From NCBI RefSeq assembly GCF_016464705.1, contig NZ_JAEHOB010000015.1:50651-114650 (forward strand): DNA of 64,000 bases, read 5' to 3'. Positions 7,981-16,499 of the stretch are shown here, one piece after another. The notes beneath the pieces are model-generated. The model ran no database searches, had not been told where the DNA came from, and saw only the letters and a list, made by a program, of their open reading frames with translations. Positions within the stretch are counted from its first letter, which is position 1, and each line of letters starts with the position of its first letter. Source of the stretch: Qaidamihabitans albus (GTDB lineage: Bacteria; Actinomycetota; Actinomycetes; Mycobacteriales; Pseudonocardiaceae). The position numbers and the translations under genes are program-made.

Positions 7981-9122
7981 CTGTTGCCAACGTGTCCCAC
8001 ATCAGCCTCGGTTCGGGCGCCGGCGCCGTCGAGACGTCAGGAGAGGGCCCCACGTTGCCCACCCCGTGGGCACCGCTGAAGATCACCGCTGCGGAAATTC
8101 AGGAGACCATCGAGCGGCTGGCGCGGGGACCTGCTCCCGCCAACGGTCGACGTTCGGCGGTGCTGGTACACCCCGAGTCAGCCACCGGCCGGAGCTTCGC
8201 GCCCGGAGTTGAGGTCGTGATCGAGGTGCTGCTGCCGGGCGAACGGACGACGCCGTTGCGCCGCAACTCGAGTCTCGTTCAGATCGGCATCGAAGGCTCC
8301 GGGACTGTCCAGGTCGCGGACACGTCGCTGAAGCTGGACGACCGCGACGTGGTTACCGTGCCTTCGATGAAGCCGCACCGGTTCGTGAACACCGGCGAGC
8401 AACGGTGGGTGCGGCTGGCGTACTCCAATGCTCCGTTGCTCGCGTTCCTTGGAACCCACTTCTGGGAGGAACTCGACGAGGACTGGCTCCCCGGCGTGCC
8501 GGTCGACGGACCAATCGACATGGACGAGGTCACCGACATCGCCGATCTTGGGACCGCGCCCGACCACGAGGTCTCACCGACCGGGGCACGACTGCGCGGC
8601 TACGAGTACCTGGTCGACATCGAGCCGGTCCCGAACCGTCCGCTGCACTGGCCCTACGAAACGATCGCAGGTCTGATGTCGCAGACCCTCGGCGATGGCA
8701 AGCGCACGATCATGGCGCTATACAACCCGGCCACCGAACGCAAGCAAGGTGCTACCGGCACCTTCTTCGTGACGCTTTCCCGAATCCCGCAGGGAGTCAG
8801 GCAGCGTCCCGAGGGACCCGGCCACCGGCACAGCTCGGTCGCCATCAACTACCACGTCGAAGGGACCGGCTACTCGATCGTCGATGGGCAGCGGATCGAC
8901 TTCGCGCCCGGGGATCTGCTGCTCTCAGCCCCCTCTTGGCGCGAACACGCGCACTATCCAAGCGAGACCGGCCTGACTGTCTACACGGTCCAGGACCACC
9001 CGCAACACATCGGTATGGAGTCACTGATTTGGCAGGAGGATCTCAACGGCCCCATTTTCGCGCTCGGACTCGAGAAGGGCCAGACCGGCTACGTCGCCCC
9101 GCGGAACTGGGACGACGAGTGA
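7977..9122 (+). CDS. Gentisate 1,2-dioxygenase-like bicupin
   Basis: 381 residues with two cupin domains, matching the gentisate/1-hydroxy-2-naphthoate dioxygenase family. The N-terminal cupin contains RNSSLVQIGIEGSGTVQV; the C-terminal one holds RHSSVAINYHVEGTGYSI and WREHAHY, giving the histidines expected for the non-haem Fe(II). The family splits an aromatic ring between a carboxyl-bearing and a hydroxyl-bearing carbon to give a maleylpyruvate-type product, which fits the FAH-family hydrolase at the start of the operon. No maleylpyruvate isomerase is seen in the window. It begins in the preceding stop (ATGA) and is the last gene of the operon. Confidence 0.85.
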   Translation: MTVANVSHISLGSGAGAVETSGEGPTLPTPWAPLKITAAEIQETIERLARGPAPANGRRSAVLVHPESATGRSFAPGVEVVIEVLLPGERTTPLRRNSSLVQIGIEGSGTVQVADTSLKLDDRDVVTVPSMKPHRFVNTGEQRWVRLAYSNAPLLAFLGTHFWEELDEDWLPGVPVDGPIDMDEVTDIADLGTAPDHEVSPTGARLRGYEYLVDIEPVPNRPLHWPYETIAGLMSQTLGDGKRTIMALYNPATERKQGATGTFFVTLSRIPQGVRQRPEGPGHRHSSVAINYHVEGTGYSIVDGQRIDFAPGDLLLSAPSWREHAHYPSETGLTVYTVQDHPQHIGMESLIWQEDLNGPIFALGLEKGQTGYVAPRNWDDE

Positions 9123-9124
9123 AC

Positions 9125-9152
9125 GGTGCCCGCCGTTCGTGCGACGGGCACC
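9125..9152 (+). terminator. Hairpin after the catabolic operon
   Basis: Three bases after the dioxygenase stop, GGTGCCCG and CGGGCACC form an 8-bp stem around a 12-base loop. There is no T run, as is common for actinobacterial terminators. The rest of the gap up to 9366 shows no gene I can support. Confidence 0.55.
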
Positions 9153-9366
9153 AGTGAGCGATGAAGTGTGCATTTGCGGCAGTTGGCTCACCGAAGTCCG
9201 TTCACGCCGAAGGCCCGATGCCGGCTTGCGACGTGTGAACGGAGTCACCCGGCACTGCCGCACTTGCCACTGCTGTTCGATCTGTAGACCACCAGGCCCT
9301 TTTCTCGTATCGCGAATCGGGTCTGGGCAACGAGCGCTCTCCACCACACGAAAATGATGTGAGACC

Positions 9367-10017
9367 ATGAGCATCCCGACAGAGCTCTACATCGACGGCC
9401 GCTGGATCCCCGGCTCCACCGGGCGGCGGTTCGACGTCGAGAACCCTGCCACCCGCACCGTGCTCGCCACCGTCGCCGACGGTGAAATCGCCGACGGCAG
9501 GGCGGCGGCTCACGCTGCGGAGCGCGCCGCCGACGACTGGCGCGACACCGCACCGCGCGAGCGCGCCGAGCTCCTACGCGCGATGTACGCCGAGACCATC
9601 GCACGGACCGATGAGATCGCCGAACTCATCGTCGCCGAGAACGGCAAACCGATGTCCGACGCCCGTGCCGAGGTGACCTACGCCGCTGAGTTCTTCCGCT
9701 GGTACAGCGAGGAAGCGGTCCGGCTTCCCGGCTTCCTAACCAGCTCGCCCAGCGGGACACGGCGGATCATGGAAATATCACAGCCGATCGGCGTATCGCT
9801 GCTTCTGACCCCGTGGAACCTTCCGGCCGCCATGATCACCCGCAAGATCGCTCCCGCGTTGGCGGCCGGCTGCACCACGATCGTCAAGCCCTCCTGGCAG
9901 ACCCCGCTGACCGCCTTGGTGGGTGTTCGGGGACGGCGGGCTTGGACAGAGAGGGCAGCCGGAATGACGGTCGCGGGTAAGGGCCCCTGGGCGAACATCG
10001 TCACCTTCGGCCAGTAG
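9367..10017 (+). pseudogene. Truncated aldehyde dehydrogenase (succinate-semialdehyde dehydrogenase-like)
   Basis: The first 180 or so residues are a normal ALDH N terminus: ELYIDGRWIPGSTGRRFDVENPATR, the AENGKP segment, LLLTPWNLPAAMITRKIAPALAAGCT and the cofactor-binding lysine in VKPSWQTPLTAL. After about position 9915 homology stops, and the frame runs on through unrelated sequence to a stop at 10015-10017. The catalytic glutamate and cysteine, in the missing two thirds of a roughly 480-residue enzyme, are absent, so it cannot be active. The break marks an insertion, deletion or recombination junction at the edge of the next accessory block. Confidence 0.88.
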
Positions 10018-10020
10018 TGA

Positions 10021-10087
10021 CACCCCCGGGTTTACAAACGACCGGGCTTCCGGCACGATGCTCATATGGATTGTAACCCCGGGGGTG
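10021..10087. promoter_or_regulatory. Leaderless promoter bracketed by a 17-bp inverted repeat
   Basis: CACCCCCGGGTTTACAA (10021-10037) is matched, with one mismatch, by the inverted TTGTAACCCCGGGGGTG (10071-10087). Between and within them lie TTTACA (10031-10036) and, 17 bases later, CACGAT (10054-10059) as -35 and -10 candidates. The first base of the ATG at 10066 falls where transcription should start, so the mRNA is probably leaderless. The arms cover the -35 box and the first codons, an arrangement suited to repression, perhaps by the HTH product itself. Confidence 0.55.
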
Positions 10088-10497
10088 ACGCGGCGTGGGA
10101 CGCGGTGCTCGCCCACCGCCCAGCCGAGGTGCGTGCCGATGTGGCTGATCGTTTCGTCGAGAACGGCATTACGCCTACCGGCGTGGCGGCGGTGCTGGCG
10201 GATATGGGCGACGGTTTGCACGCCGCGGCGGCAACAGGGGACGAGCACTGGGCGGAGCGGTTTGGGGGGCCACTTGCTGTGGCCTTGCTGGCCGCCGAGG
10301 TCAGTGCATTGGCCGCTCACCTGAACTCACGCGCCTCCGCGGTGCGGGCCATTGCCGTGGGCGGTCTGCTCGACGACTTCAGCGCTGTGACCATCGCGGC
10401 GCGGCTGGGAGTCTCGCGGCAGAAGGTCTACGACATCGCCCGCGGCAGTGCGATCGGACCCTTCATCGAACATGCCCTAGGAGGCAGCCGTGCGTGA
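10066..10497 (+). CDS. Putative HTH DNA-binding protein
   Basis: 143 residues, mostly helical and alanine-rich, with a C-terminal helix-turn-helix: SAVTIAARLGVSRQKVYDIARG near residues 105-128. I do not recognise the rest. There is no ribosome site, and the promoter spacing suggests a leaderless transcript starting at this ATG. The gene overlaps the next one by 8 bases, so the two form a unit. The likely role is a regulator of itself and of the membrane protein. Confidence 0.7.
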   Translation: MDCNPGGDAAWDAVLAHRPAEVRADVADRFVENGITPTGVAAVLADMGDGLHAAAATGDEHWAERFGGPLAVALLAAEVSALAAHLNSRASAVRAIAVGGLLDDFSAVTIAARLGVSRQKVYDIARGSAIGPFIEHALGGSRA

Positions 10498-11179
10498 ACT
10501 TACCGAGCTCGTCGATCTGCCCGATGTGGACAAACAGCCGCTGGTGCATCCGTTGGACCTGCAAGAAGCCCGTCGGCCGTTCCGACGGGCACAATTCATC
10601 GCCGCGTTGACGAACCCCGCGGTGGGACTGTGCCTTGCCGGGATCATCTGGTTCGCTAGCGGTAGTGTCCTTCCTCCCCTGGTCGCGGCCGTTGCGATCA
10701 CCGGCTTCGGTGCTCTGGCGAGTCACCTCGCCCGCGAAGAGGCTTGGGCGTTCATCCCCCGGAAGCGTCAGGATCGGCACCGCGCTCTGCCCCTGATCTG
10801 GGATCTCGGGGGCGCGGTGGTGCTCGCCGCAGTACTCGCGGTGGCGCTGGTCCTGATGGTCGTCCGCCTGTCGCAGCCGGACGTGTCCACAGAGATACGC
10901 CAATTCACCTTCGGGATGGGAGTCGGAACGGGCCTGCTCATGATCGGTGACGCGATCACCAGACTGCTGCGCAAGCAAGGCAGAAGGGCTCTGCTCGCGC
11001 TGCCAGGGCTGCTCGCCGTCGCAGGCTCGCTCGCAGCCGCCGACATCACACTGTCCGGCACCCTCCACCCGACGACCTCGCCAACCGTGGCACTGGGCCT
11101 GGTCACCATGCTCGGAATCGGCGTCGCTGTCGGCGCGTGGAAGTACTTCGAATATCGACACCGGGCACCCGCACACTGA
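10490..11179 (+). CDS. Multi-pass membrane protein of unknown function
   Basis: 229 residues from GTG 10490, which has TAGGAGG five bases before it and overlaps the end of the HTH gene. After an amphipathic N terminus there are about six hydrophobic segments (from ALTNPAVGLCLAGIIWFASG near residue 40 to VALGLVTMLGIGVAVGAW near 205), with a basic loop RKRQDRH. No catalytic or transport motif is recognised. Coupling to the HTH gene suggests a regulator/membrane-target pair. Confidence 0.7.
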   Translation: MRELTELVDLPDVDKQPLVHPLDLQEARRPFRRAQFIAALTNPAVGLCLAGIIWFASGSVLPPLVAAVAITGFGALASHLAREEAWAFIPRKRQDRHRALPLIWDLGGAVVLAAVLAVALVLMVVRLSQPDVSTEIRQFTFGMGVGTGLLMIGDAITRLLRKQGRRALLALPGLLAVAGSLAAADITLSGTLHPTTSPTVALGLVTMLGIGVAVGAWKYFEYRHRAPAH

Positions 11180-11607
11180 GCACCCGTGTCGTTGTCGCCA
11201 CCAGCCCGACACGTAACGCCATGCGCTCGGCCTGTGCTGGTGGGCTCCTAAGCCGGGAGGCGTGGCAATGCCGTTCGAGCAGCGGGTGACCGAGACGTTC
11301 GTGGCGTCGACGGCAACCCGGGCAGGGTCTTGACCGCCTACCCACCTTCGGAGCGGGATGCCACTGCACAGCCTCTTCACTTCCACCCCGTGCCGGTGTA
11401 GTGCCTGCGGGCAGGGTCCTGAGTCCACTTTGGTCTTACTCGGGACCACATCTTGGCTGCACCGCCTGCTTTGCCATCGCACCCGTGCCCGCTCGGGAAC
11501 TGGGTGCGAGGTTGGTCCGGGGAGACGATCGTCGTGCAATGTTCCGGGGCGTGCGTACGTTTCTTGCTATGTGGTGGGCCGCCTGCCGGCGGCCTGTGCG
11601 CCTGTTC
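11180..11607. other. Stretch without a supported gene
   Basis: Between the membrane protein and the IS5-type transposase remnant no frame has convincing coding character or a recognisable domain. It may contain decayed insertion-sequence flank; no terminal repeats could be assigned by eye. Confidence 0.5.
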
Positions 11608-12369
11608 CTAAACGGGTCTGGTGAGGCGTCGGCTGAGGATACGGATCATGCTCCATCGGACGATGGCGTCGTGGTGTTCAGGGAGGCGTTGGTAGTCGCG
11701 GGCGCAGCGTCGGTGTCGGGTGATCCAGGCGAGGGTGCGTTCAACCACCCAGCGTCGGGGTAAGGACCTGGAAACCGGTGGTGTAGTCGGAGCGTTTGAC
11801 GATCTCGATGGTGAGTTTGAGGCTGTCGGCGGCCCAGGTGGCGAGCTTGCCGGCGTAGCCGCCGTGGCGTATTCGCCGTAACGAGGCCGCCAGGCGCTTC
11901 AGCAGGGCGCGTCCGGCGTCGCGGTCCTGCACCGACGCGGTGTGACGGCCACGCACAGCAGCAGGCCGAGCGTGTCGGTGACGATGTGGCGTTTACGGCC
12001 GTTGATCTTCTTGCCTGCGTCGTAGCCACGACTGGGCATTGCGACGGTTTCGGGGGCCTTGACCGACTGGGAATCGATGATCCCGGCCGACGGGTTGACC
12101 GCGCGCCCGTCGCGCAGCCGTGCCCGATCGCGCAGCACGTCCAGCATGGCGCTGGTGACACCGGCCTTTTCCCAGGCTGCGAAGTAGTTATAGACGGTCG
12201 ACCAGGGCGGAAAGTCCGCGGGTAGCGCCCGCCATTTGATGCCGTTGTCGACCACGTAGAAGATCGCGTCCACGATCGCGCGGCGACAATGCGCCTCGCG
12301 GCGCCCGCCCTTGCCCGGCAGCCAGGCTGGGTTCGGCAGCAGTGGATCGATCGGCGCCCACTGCGCATC
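11608..12369 (-). pseudogene. IS5-family transposase remnant (frameshifted)
   Basis: Read on the minus strand, the pieces reconstruct an IS5-type DDE transposase: STDAQWAPIDPLLP at the N terminus, IVDAIFYVVDNGIKWRALP, IIDSQSVKAPE (DSQSVK, first aspartate), DAGKKINGRKRHIVTDTLG, and finally [16 protein letters not shown] with the last glutamate and [13 protein letters not shown]. The frame is broken near 11940 and again near 11762 (one extra base), and a TAG lies in the N-terminal region where the family has a sense codon (before DSTDAQW). The original start is lost. It cannot make a working transposase, and terminal inverted repeats were not resolved. Confidence 0.85.
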
Positions 12370-12481
12370 CGTGGAGTCCTAAGGATAGCGGCGAGACCGT
12401 GGCCCATGACCGCGGCGGTCGGGATCGTCAGCGTCGGTCACACCGGCCACGCGTCGTCCTGCTGCGGCCGCTCGAAACCGG

Positions 12482-12871
12482 TTGACCGGCGAGCCCCGAG
12501 TCAGCCGCTTCACCACCGTCGTCGACGTCGGGCAGGTGATCAGTGCACGGACGGCCCGCAGCCAGCTGGTGGGTGGCATCGTCTGGGGCATCGGCGCCGC
12601 ACTGCTCGAGACCAACCCGATCGAGGAGGACACCGGGCGCCTCGCCGCCGCGACCCTCGCCGATTACCTCGTCGCCGTCAACGCCGACATCCCCCCGATC
12701 GACGTCAGCTGGATCGACTACCCGGACAACGCCTTCAGCTCCACGGGAGCCCGCGGCTTGGGCGAACTCACCGCCGTGGGAAGCTCGGCCGCCGTCGGCA
12801 ACGCCGTCTTCAACGCCACCGGCATCCGGATCCGGGACCTGCCGATCACACTCGACAAACTCCTCACATGA
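12482..12871 (+). pseudogene. C-terminal remnant of a xanthine dehydrogenase / aldehyde oxidase molybdopterin subunit
   Basis: About 129 codons matching only the end of the large molybdenum-binding subunit: TGEPRVSRFTTVVDVGQVISARTA, QLVGGIVWGIGAALLE, ADYLVAVNADIPPIDVSWID, GARGLGELTAVGSSAAVGNAV with the catalytic glutamate region (GLGE), and RDLPITLDKLL. A complete subunit is about 700 or more residues, so most of the gene is gone. The IS5 remnant lies directly upstream, which suggests it took part in the loss. The residual frame has no credible start. Confidence 0.85.
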
Positions 12872-13009
12872 ACCGCGGCCTCACAGGCCGGTCCGGGGGA
12901 CCTCGGCCCGGGCGCCCGCATCGGTGCTGTATGGATCACGGTGCCAGCGAAGGGACAAACGGCCACCCCGCACGACGGCGGCACCGGCGGCTTGCGAGCT
13001 TGGCTCGGC

Positions 13010-14284
13010 TCAGAAGCTGGTGATCAGGCGGTAGCAGGTGGCAAGGATCGCCAGGAGGCCGATGGCCGAGATGGCGTTCTGCCACCAGCGGTTGCGCAGC
13101 TCGCCCATCAGGTTGCGGTTGTTGCCGAGGATCACCAGCAGGATACCGAGCAGGGGCGCGACCACGACGGTGAACGCCTGCGCGGTGATGATCAGCTGTA
13201 CGGGGGAGCCGCCAGCGACGGCGGCGACGATCGCGCCGAAGGCGAGCACGCCGAGGATTCCGGCGCGCACCCGGGTCGAGGACAGCTGGTTGCCCCAGCC
13301 GAGGCCGTCGGACAGCAGGGTGCCGCCGGCGGTGGCGTTGGCGATCATCGACGAGAACGCGGCACCGAAGAAGCCGAGCGCGAAGATGATCCGGCCCGCG
13401 TCGCCCGCGACAGGGTCGAGGACACCGGCCAACTGGGCAAGGCCGGCGCTCTCCTCGCCGCCGAGGACCGCGGCGGCCGCGACGATGACCAACGCAGTCA
13501 TCACGCCAGGCGCAACGATGCCCGGGATGGTGTCGGCCAGCGTGGTCTGCCGGTACTGGTCGCGCCGCAGCCCGCGCTCGCGGGAGGCGTAGCCGGTGTA
13601 GAAGGCGGCGTTGATCGAGAAGTTTGTCCCGACCAGCGCCACCAGAAGCAGCCCGGTGCCCTCGGGGATCGTCGGCACCAAACCCGCGGCCGCGTCACCC
13701 CAGCTGGGCCTGCTGAGCACCGCCGTGACGACGAAGCACACCGCCATCGTGGCCACGATCGTGAGCAGCACCTTCTCGAGAACGCCGTAGCGGCCGCGGC
13801 TGAGCAGCACGACCGCGACCACGGCGGTGCACGCGAGCGTCCACCACACCGGCGAGCCGCCTAGCACCAGAGAAAGGCCGAGCCCGGCCCCGACGGCGTT
13901 GCCCACCGCGAACATCAGCGTGATCGCGAAGACGCCGAGCCCGGCGGCCGTGCCGACCGGACGGCCGAGGGTCTGCTTGACGGTCTCGACGACCGAGCCC
14001 CGGGACACGATCGCGATGCGCACGCTCATGTCGGTGAACATGATCATCAGCGCGGTCGAGACCACGATGACCCAGATCAGGGCATAGCCGAAGCTACTGC
14101 CCGCCTGGACGGCCGAGGTCAGGTTGCCGGGGCCGAACTGCCAGGCCCCGGCGATGAACGCGGGACCCATCAGCGTGAGCGCCCGGAGGAACCGGAACTT
14201 GCGTACTGGGCGCGGAGAGGGCGTGGACGGGGATCCAGCACCCGTAGATCGGGGAGTTGGCACTGCGTCGGGCATGTCCATCAT
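13010..14284 (-). CDS. Nramp-family transporter lacking the canonical metal ligands
   Basis: About 424 residues with eleven hydrophobic segments in the LeuT/Nramp fold. The unwound part of TM1 reads QFGPGNLTSA, where metal-transporting Nramps have DPGN. The TM6 region reads GTNFSINAAFYTGY, where they have MPHN. The aspartate and methionine that hold the metal are therefore missing. It sits 73 bases after a DapA-like lyase gene in the same direction, under a LacI-type regulator, which points to uptake of an organic substrate rather than manganese. The exact start is uncertain among three ATGs (14284, 14281, 14275). Confidence 0.85.
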   Translation of the reverse strand: MMDMPDAVPTPRSTGAGSPSTPSPRPVRKFRFLRALTLMGPAFIAGAWQFGPGNLTSAVQAGSSFGYALIWVIVVSTALMIMFTDMSVRIAIVSRGSVVETVKQTLGRPVGTAAGLGVFAITLMFAVGNAVGAGLGLSLVLGGSPVWWTLACTAVVAVVLLSRGRYGVLEKVLLTIVATMAVCFVVTAVLSRPSWGDAAAGLVPTIPEGTGLLLVALVGTNFSINAAFYTGYASRERGLRRDQYRQTTLADTIPGIVAPGVMTALVIVAAAAVLGGEESAGLAQLAGVLDPVAGDAGRIIFALGFFGAAFSSMIANATAGGTLLSDGLGWGNQLSSTRVRAGILGVLAFGAIVAAVAGGSPVQLIITAQAFTVVVAPLLGILLVILGNNRNLMGELRNRWWQNAISAIGLLAILATCYRLITSF

Positions 14285-14292
14285 TCCTCGCC

Positions 14293-14311
14293 CTCCACGC
14301 GGGGCGTGGAG
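14293..14311 (-). promoter_or_regulatory. Intercistronic hairpin ahead of the transporter gene
   Basis: CTCCACGC and GCGTGGAG form an 8-bp stem with a GGG loop immediately upstream of the transporter start. It could modulate translation or stabilise the upstream message; function is not shown. Confidence 0.35.
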
Positions 14312-14357
14312 TTCGTCGGGACTTCATTGTCACCGGCCGGAGCTCCTCCGGAGCGGC

Positions 14358-15275
14358 TCAGATCAGTTCGGCGCGCTTGAGCGCCAGCGCGATCTCTTCC
14401 TCGGCCTCGGCCGACAGCTCGATCAGCGGAGACCGCACGGTCGCCGACAGCAGGACGCCGCGGGCCTTGAGGCCGAGCTTCAACGCCACCGTGCCCTCCA
14501 TGTGCGAACCGCGGTGATACACGGCCTTCGTCACGGGCAACAGCCGGTCGTGCACCGCCCTGGCCGCCGAATAGTCGCGCGCCTTGCCCGCGGCGATGAG
14601 CTCGAGCAGCGCCTCCGGAGCGAGACCGCCGTAGCCGACGAGCGCACCGTCGACGTCGAACATGGTGTGCAGCAGGTACTCGTCATGGCAGGTCAGGATC
14701 TGCAGCTCCGGGTGCTCGGCCCGAAGCACGGGGATCTCGGTGTCCCACCGGCGCATGTTGCGCACCCCGTTCTTGGTCGCGAACACGCCGGGCTGCGCGG
14801 CGATCTCCAGCTGCGTAGGCAGGTCGTAACTGGCTTTCGTGACGTCGGGATACTGGAACAGGATCAGCGGCAGCCCGGATTCCTCGTGGATCGCCCGGTA
14901 ACGGTCCTGCGGCGCGCCCGGCTGGAAGCCGAACCGCAGCCAGCCGTGCGACGGATACACCAGACCCGCGGCCGCGCCCGCCTCCACCGCACGCACCGCC
15001 TCGGCGGCGGCGACCGCCGTGCCCTCGCCGGTGATACCGGCGATGATCGGCACCGCGCCATCGACCGCCTCGACCAGCGTGCGGGTCACCGCGACCTGCT
15101 CGTCCTGGGTCAGGAACGTGCCCTCACCGGCGTGGCCAAGGCACACCAGGCCCTTGACACCGTCGAACCCGGCCAGCCACTTCCCGTAGCCGGCCAGCGC
15201 TGGGTGGTCCACCGCGCCATCTGGGGTGAAAGGGGTGACCGGCGCCGGGACCAGCCCGCGGAGATCGAGAGACAT
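14358..15275 (-). CDS. DapA-family lyase (KDG-aldolase-like)
   Basis: 305 residues from ATG 15275; a longer frame from 15320 would run through the operator. DHDPS/NAL family features are LVPAPVTPFTPDG, CLGHAGEGTFLT in place of GxTGE, the catalytic tyrosine in LFQYPDV and the Schiff-base lysine in FATKNGV. It is not the same enzyme as the family member at 1618, because YNVP is replaced. Candidate activities are cleavage or dehydration of 2-keto-3-deoxy sugar acids or related hydroxy-oxo acids. It heads an operon with the Nramp-like transporter and is divergent from a LacI regulator. Confidence 0.85.
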   Translation of the reverse strand: MSLDLRGLVPAPVTPFTPDGAVDHPALAGYGKWLAGFDGVKGLVCLGHAGEGTFLTQDEQVAVTRTLVEAVDGAVPIIAGITGEGTAVAAAEAVRAVEAGAAAGLVYPSHGWLRFGFQPGAPQDRYRAIHEESGLPLILFQYPDVTKASYDLPTQLEIAAQPGVFATKNGVRNMRRWDTEIPVLRAEHPELQILTCHDEYLLHTMFDVDGALVGYGGLAPEALLELIAAGKARDYSAARAVHDRLLPVTKAVYHRGSHMEGTVALKLGLKARGVLLSATVRSPLIELSAEAEEEIALALKRAELI

Positions 15276-15306
15276 ACGTAGAGCCCTTCTGGTGTGGAAC
15301 GATTGC

Positions 15307-15318
15307 GGGAACGTTCCC
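15307..15318. promoter_or_regulatory. LacI-type operator
   Basis: GGGAACGTTCCC is a perfect 12-bp palindrome with the central CG step typical of LacI/GalR operators. It lies between the divergent lyase gene (start 15275) and the LacI-family gene, so it probably represses both. Confidence 0.7.
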
Positions 15319-15391
15319 AACGATGAGCGATGTGAGCCGCGCCGTCAATACCCGCCCCTGTCCGATCAACGCTGCCGGTAACCTCGGACCG

Positions 15392-16372
15392 GTGGTGACC
15401 ATCGTGGACGTGGCCCGAACCGCCGGGGTCAGCAAGTCGACGGTCTCGCGTGTCCTCGACGAACGACTGCCCCGCTCCAACAGCCCGACCGCTGAACGCG
15501 TCCGCCGCGTCGCCGCCGAACTCGGGTACGTCCGCAACCCCCTCGCCTCCGGACTGCGCCGCACCGGCACCAGCACCATCGGCGTCGTCGTCCCCCGGCT
15601 CACCGACACCGTCATGGCAGTCCTGTACGAACAGCTCGCCGACGCCGCGGCCCACCGGGGCCTGTTCGCACTTGTCGCCACCACCCAGGACGAGCCCGAC
15701 GCCGAACATGTCGCCGTCGAGAAGCTCTTGCAACGCCGTGTCGATGGCCTCGTCCTCAGTACGGCGCGGCTCGGCACGCCGACCCGCGCACGCGTGCCCT
15801 ACGCGCTAGCACTTCGTACCGACGGCATCAGCGCCGCTTCCGTCGGCGACGACCGACTCGGCGGGTACCTCGCCACCCGCCACCTGCTCGACCTCGGCCA
15901 CGAACGCATCGGACTGGTCAGCGGCCCTGCCTACGCCTCCAGTGCCCAAGGCCGCCGCGACGGCTACCAACAGGCACTCACCGAGTCCGGCATTCCCCTC
16001 GACGAATCCCTCATTACCGGCGACTCATTCTCGATGGAGTCCGGTGAGACGGCCGCCCGCGCGCTCCTCGACAGGTCCGACCGCCCCACCGCCATCTTCG
16101 CCGTCAACGACAACACCGCCATCGGCGTCATGGCCACCGCCCACGCACTCGGCCTCCACGTGCCCGACGACCTCTCCGTCGTCGGCTACAACGACATCCC
16201 CGTCGTCAGCAAACTCCCCGTACCACTCACCACCGTGCGTGTCCCCTTCGAGCACATCGCCCGCGGAGCACTCGACCTCCTCGCCGAGCACGACACCGGC
16301 GAGGCACCCCGCACACTCGTCACGACGCCGACCCTCATTCCCCGCGGCACCACCACCCGCCGCGCCCGGTGA
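15392..16372 (+). CDS. LacI-family transcriptional regulator
   Basis: 326 residues. The N terminus [23 protein letters not shown] is the classic LacI HTH, followed by the hinge helix (RNPLASGLR) and a periplasmic-binding-protein-like effector domain (TIGVVVPRL..., [35 protein letters not shown]). GTG 15392 gives the usual family start; an upstream ATG at 15323 would add an unusual 23-residue extension. It is divergent from the DapA-like/Nramp-like operon with a palindrome between them, so it should be the operon's repressor, with a sugar acid or similar compound as inducer. Confidence 0.9.
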   Translation: MVTIVDVARTAGVSKSTVSRVLDERLPRSNSPTAERVRRVAAELGYVRNPLASGLRRTGTSTIGVVVPRLTDTVMAVLYEQLADAAAHRGLFALVATTQDEPDAEHVAVEKLLQRRVDGLVLSTARLGTPTRARVPYALALRTDGISAASVGDDRLGGYLATRHLLDLGHERIGLVSGPAYASSAQGRRDGYQQALTESGIPLDESLITGDSFSMESGETAARALLDRSDRPTAIFAVNDNTAIGVMATAHALGLHVPDDLSVVGYNDIPVVSKLPVPLTTVRVPFEHIARGALDLLAEHDTGEAPRTLVTTPTLIPRGTTTRRAR

Positions 16373-16499
16373 CCACCGCCTCTGTCGAACCCGGCGACGA
16401 GCGTGGCCGGCGCCTTCGGCAAGGGCGCAACACCAGAGTGGCCTCGGTAATGACGCCCGAAGTTCCTTCACTTCCGATGAACAGCTTCGTCAGGTCGTA

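Noticed and set aside
9139..9357. Short cysteine-rich frame (CxC and CxxCxCC)
   Set aside because: It starts inside the terminator hairpin, lacks a ribosome site and matches no family I know.
13010..14284. Manganese transporter function for the Nramp-like protein
   Set aside because: The aspartate of DPGN and the methionine of MPHN are both replaced, so metal transport is not supported by sequence.
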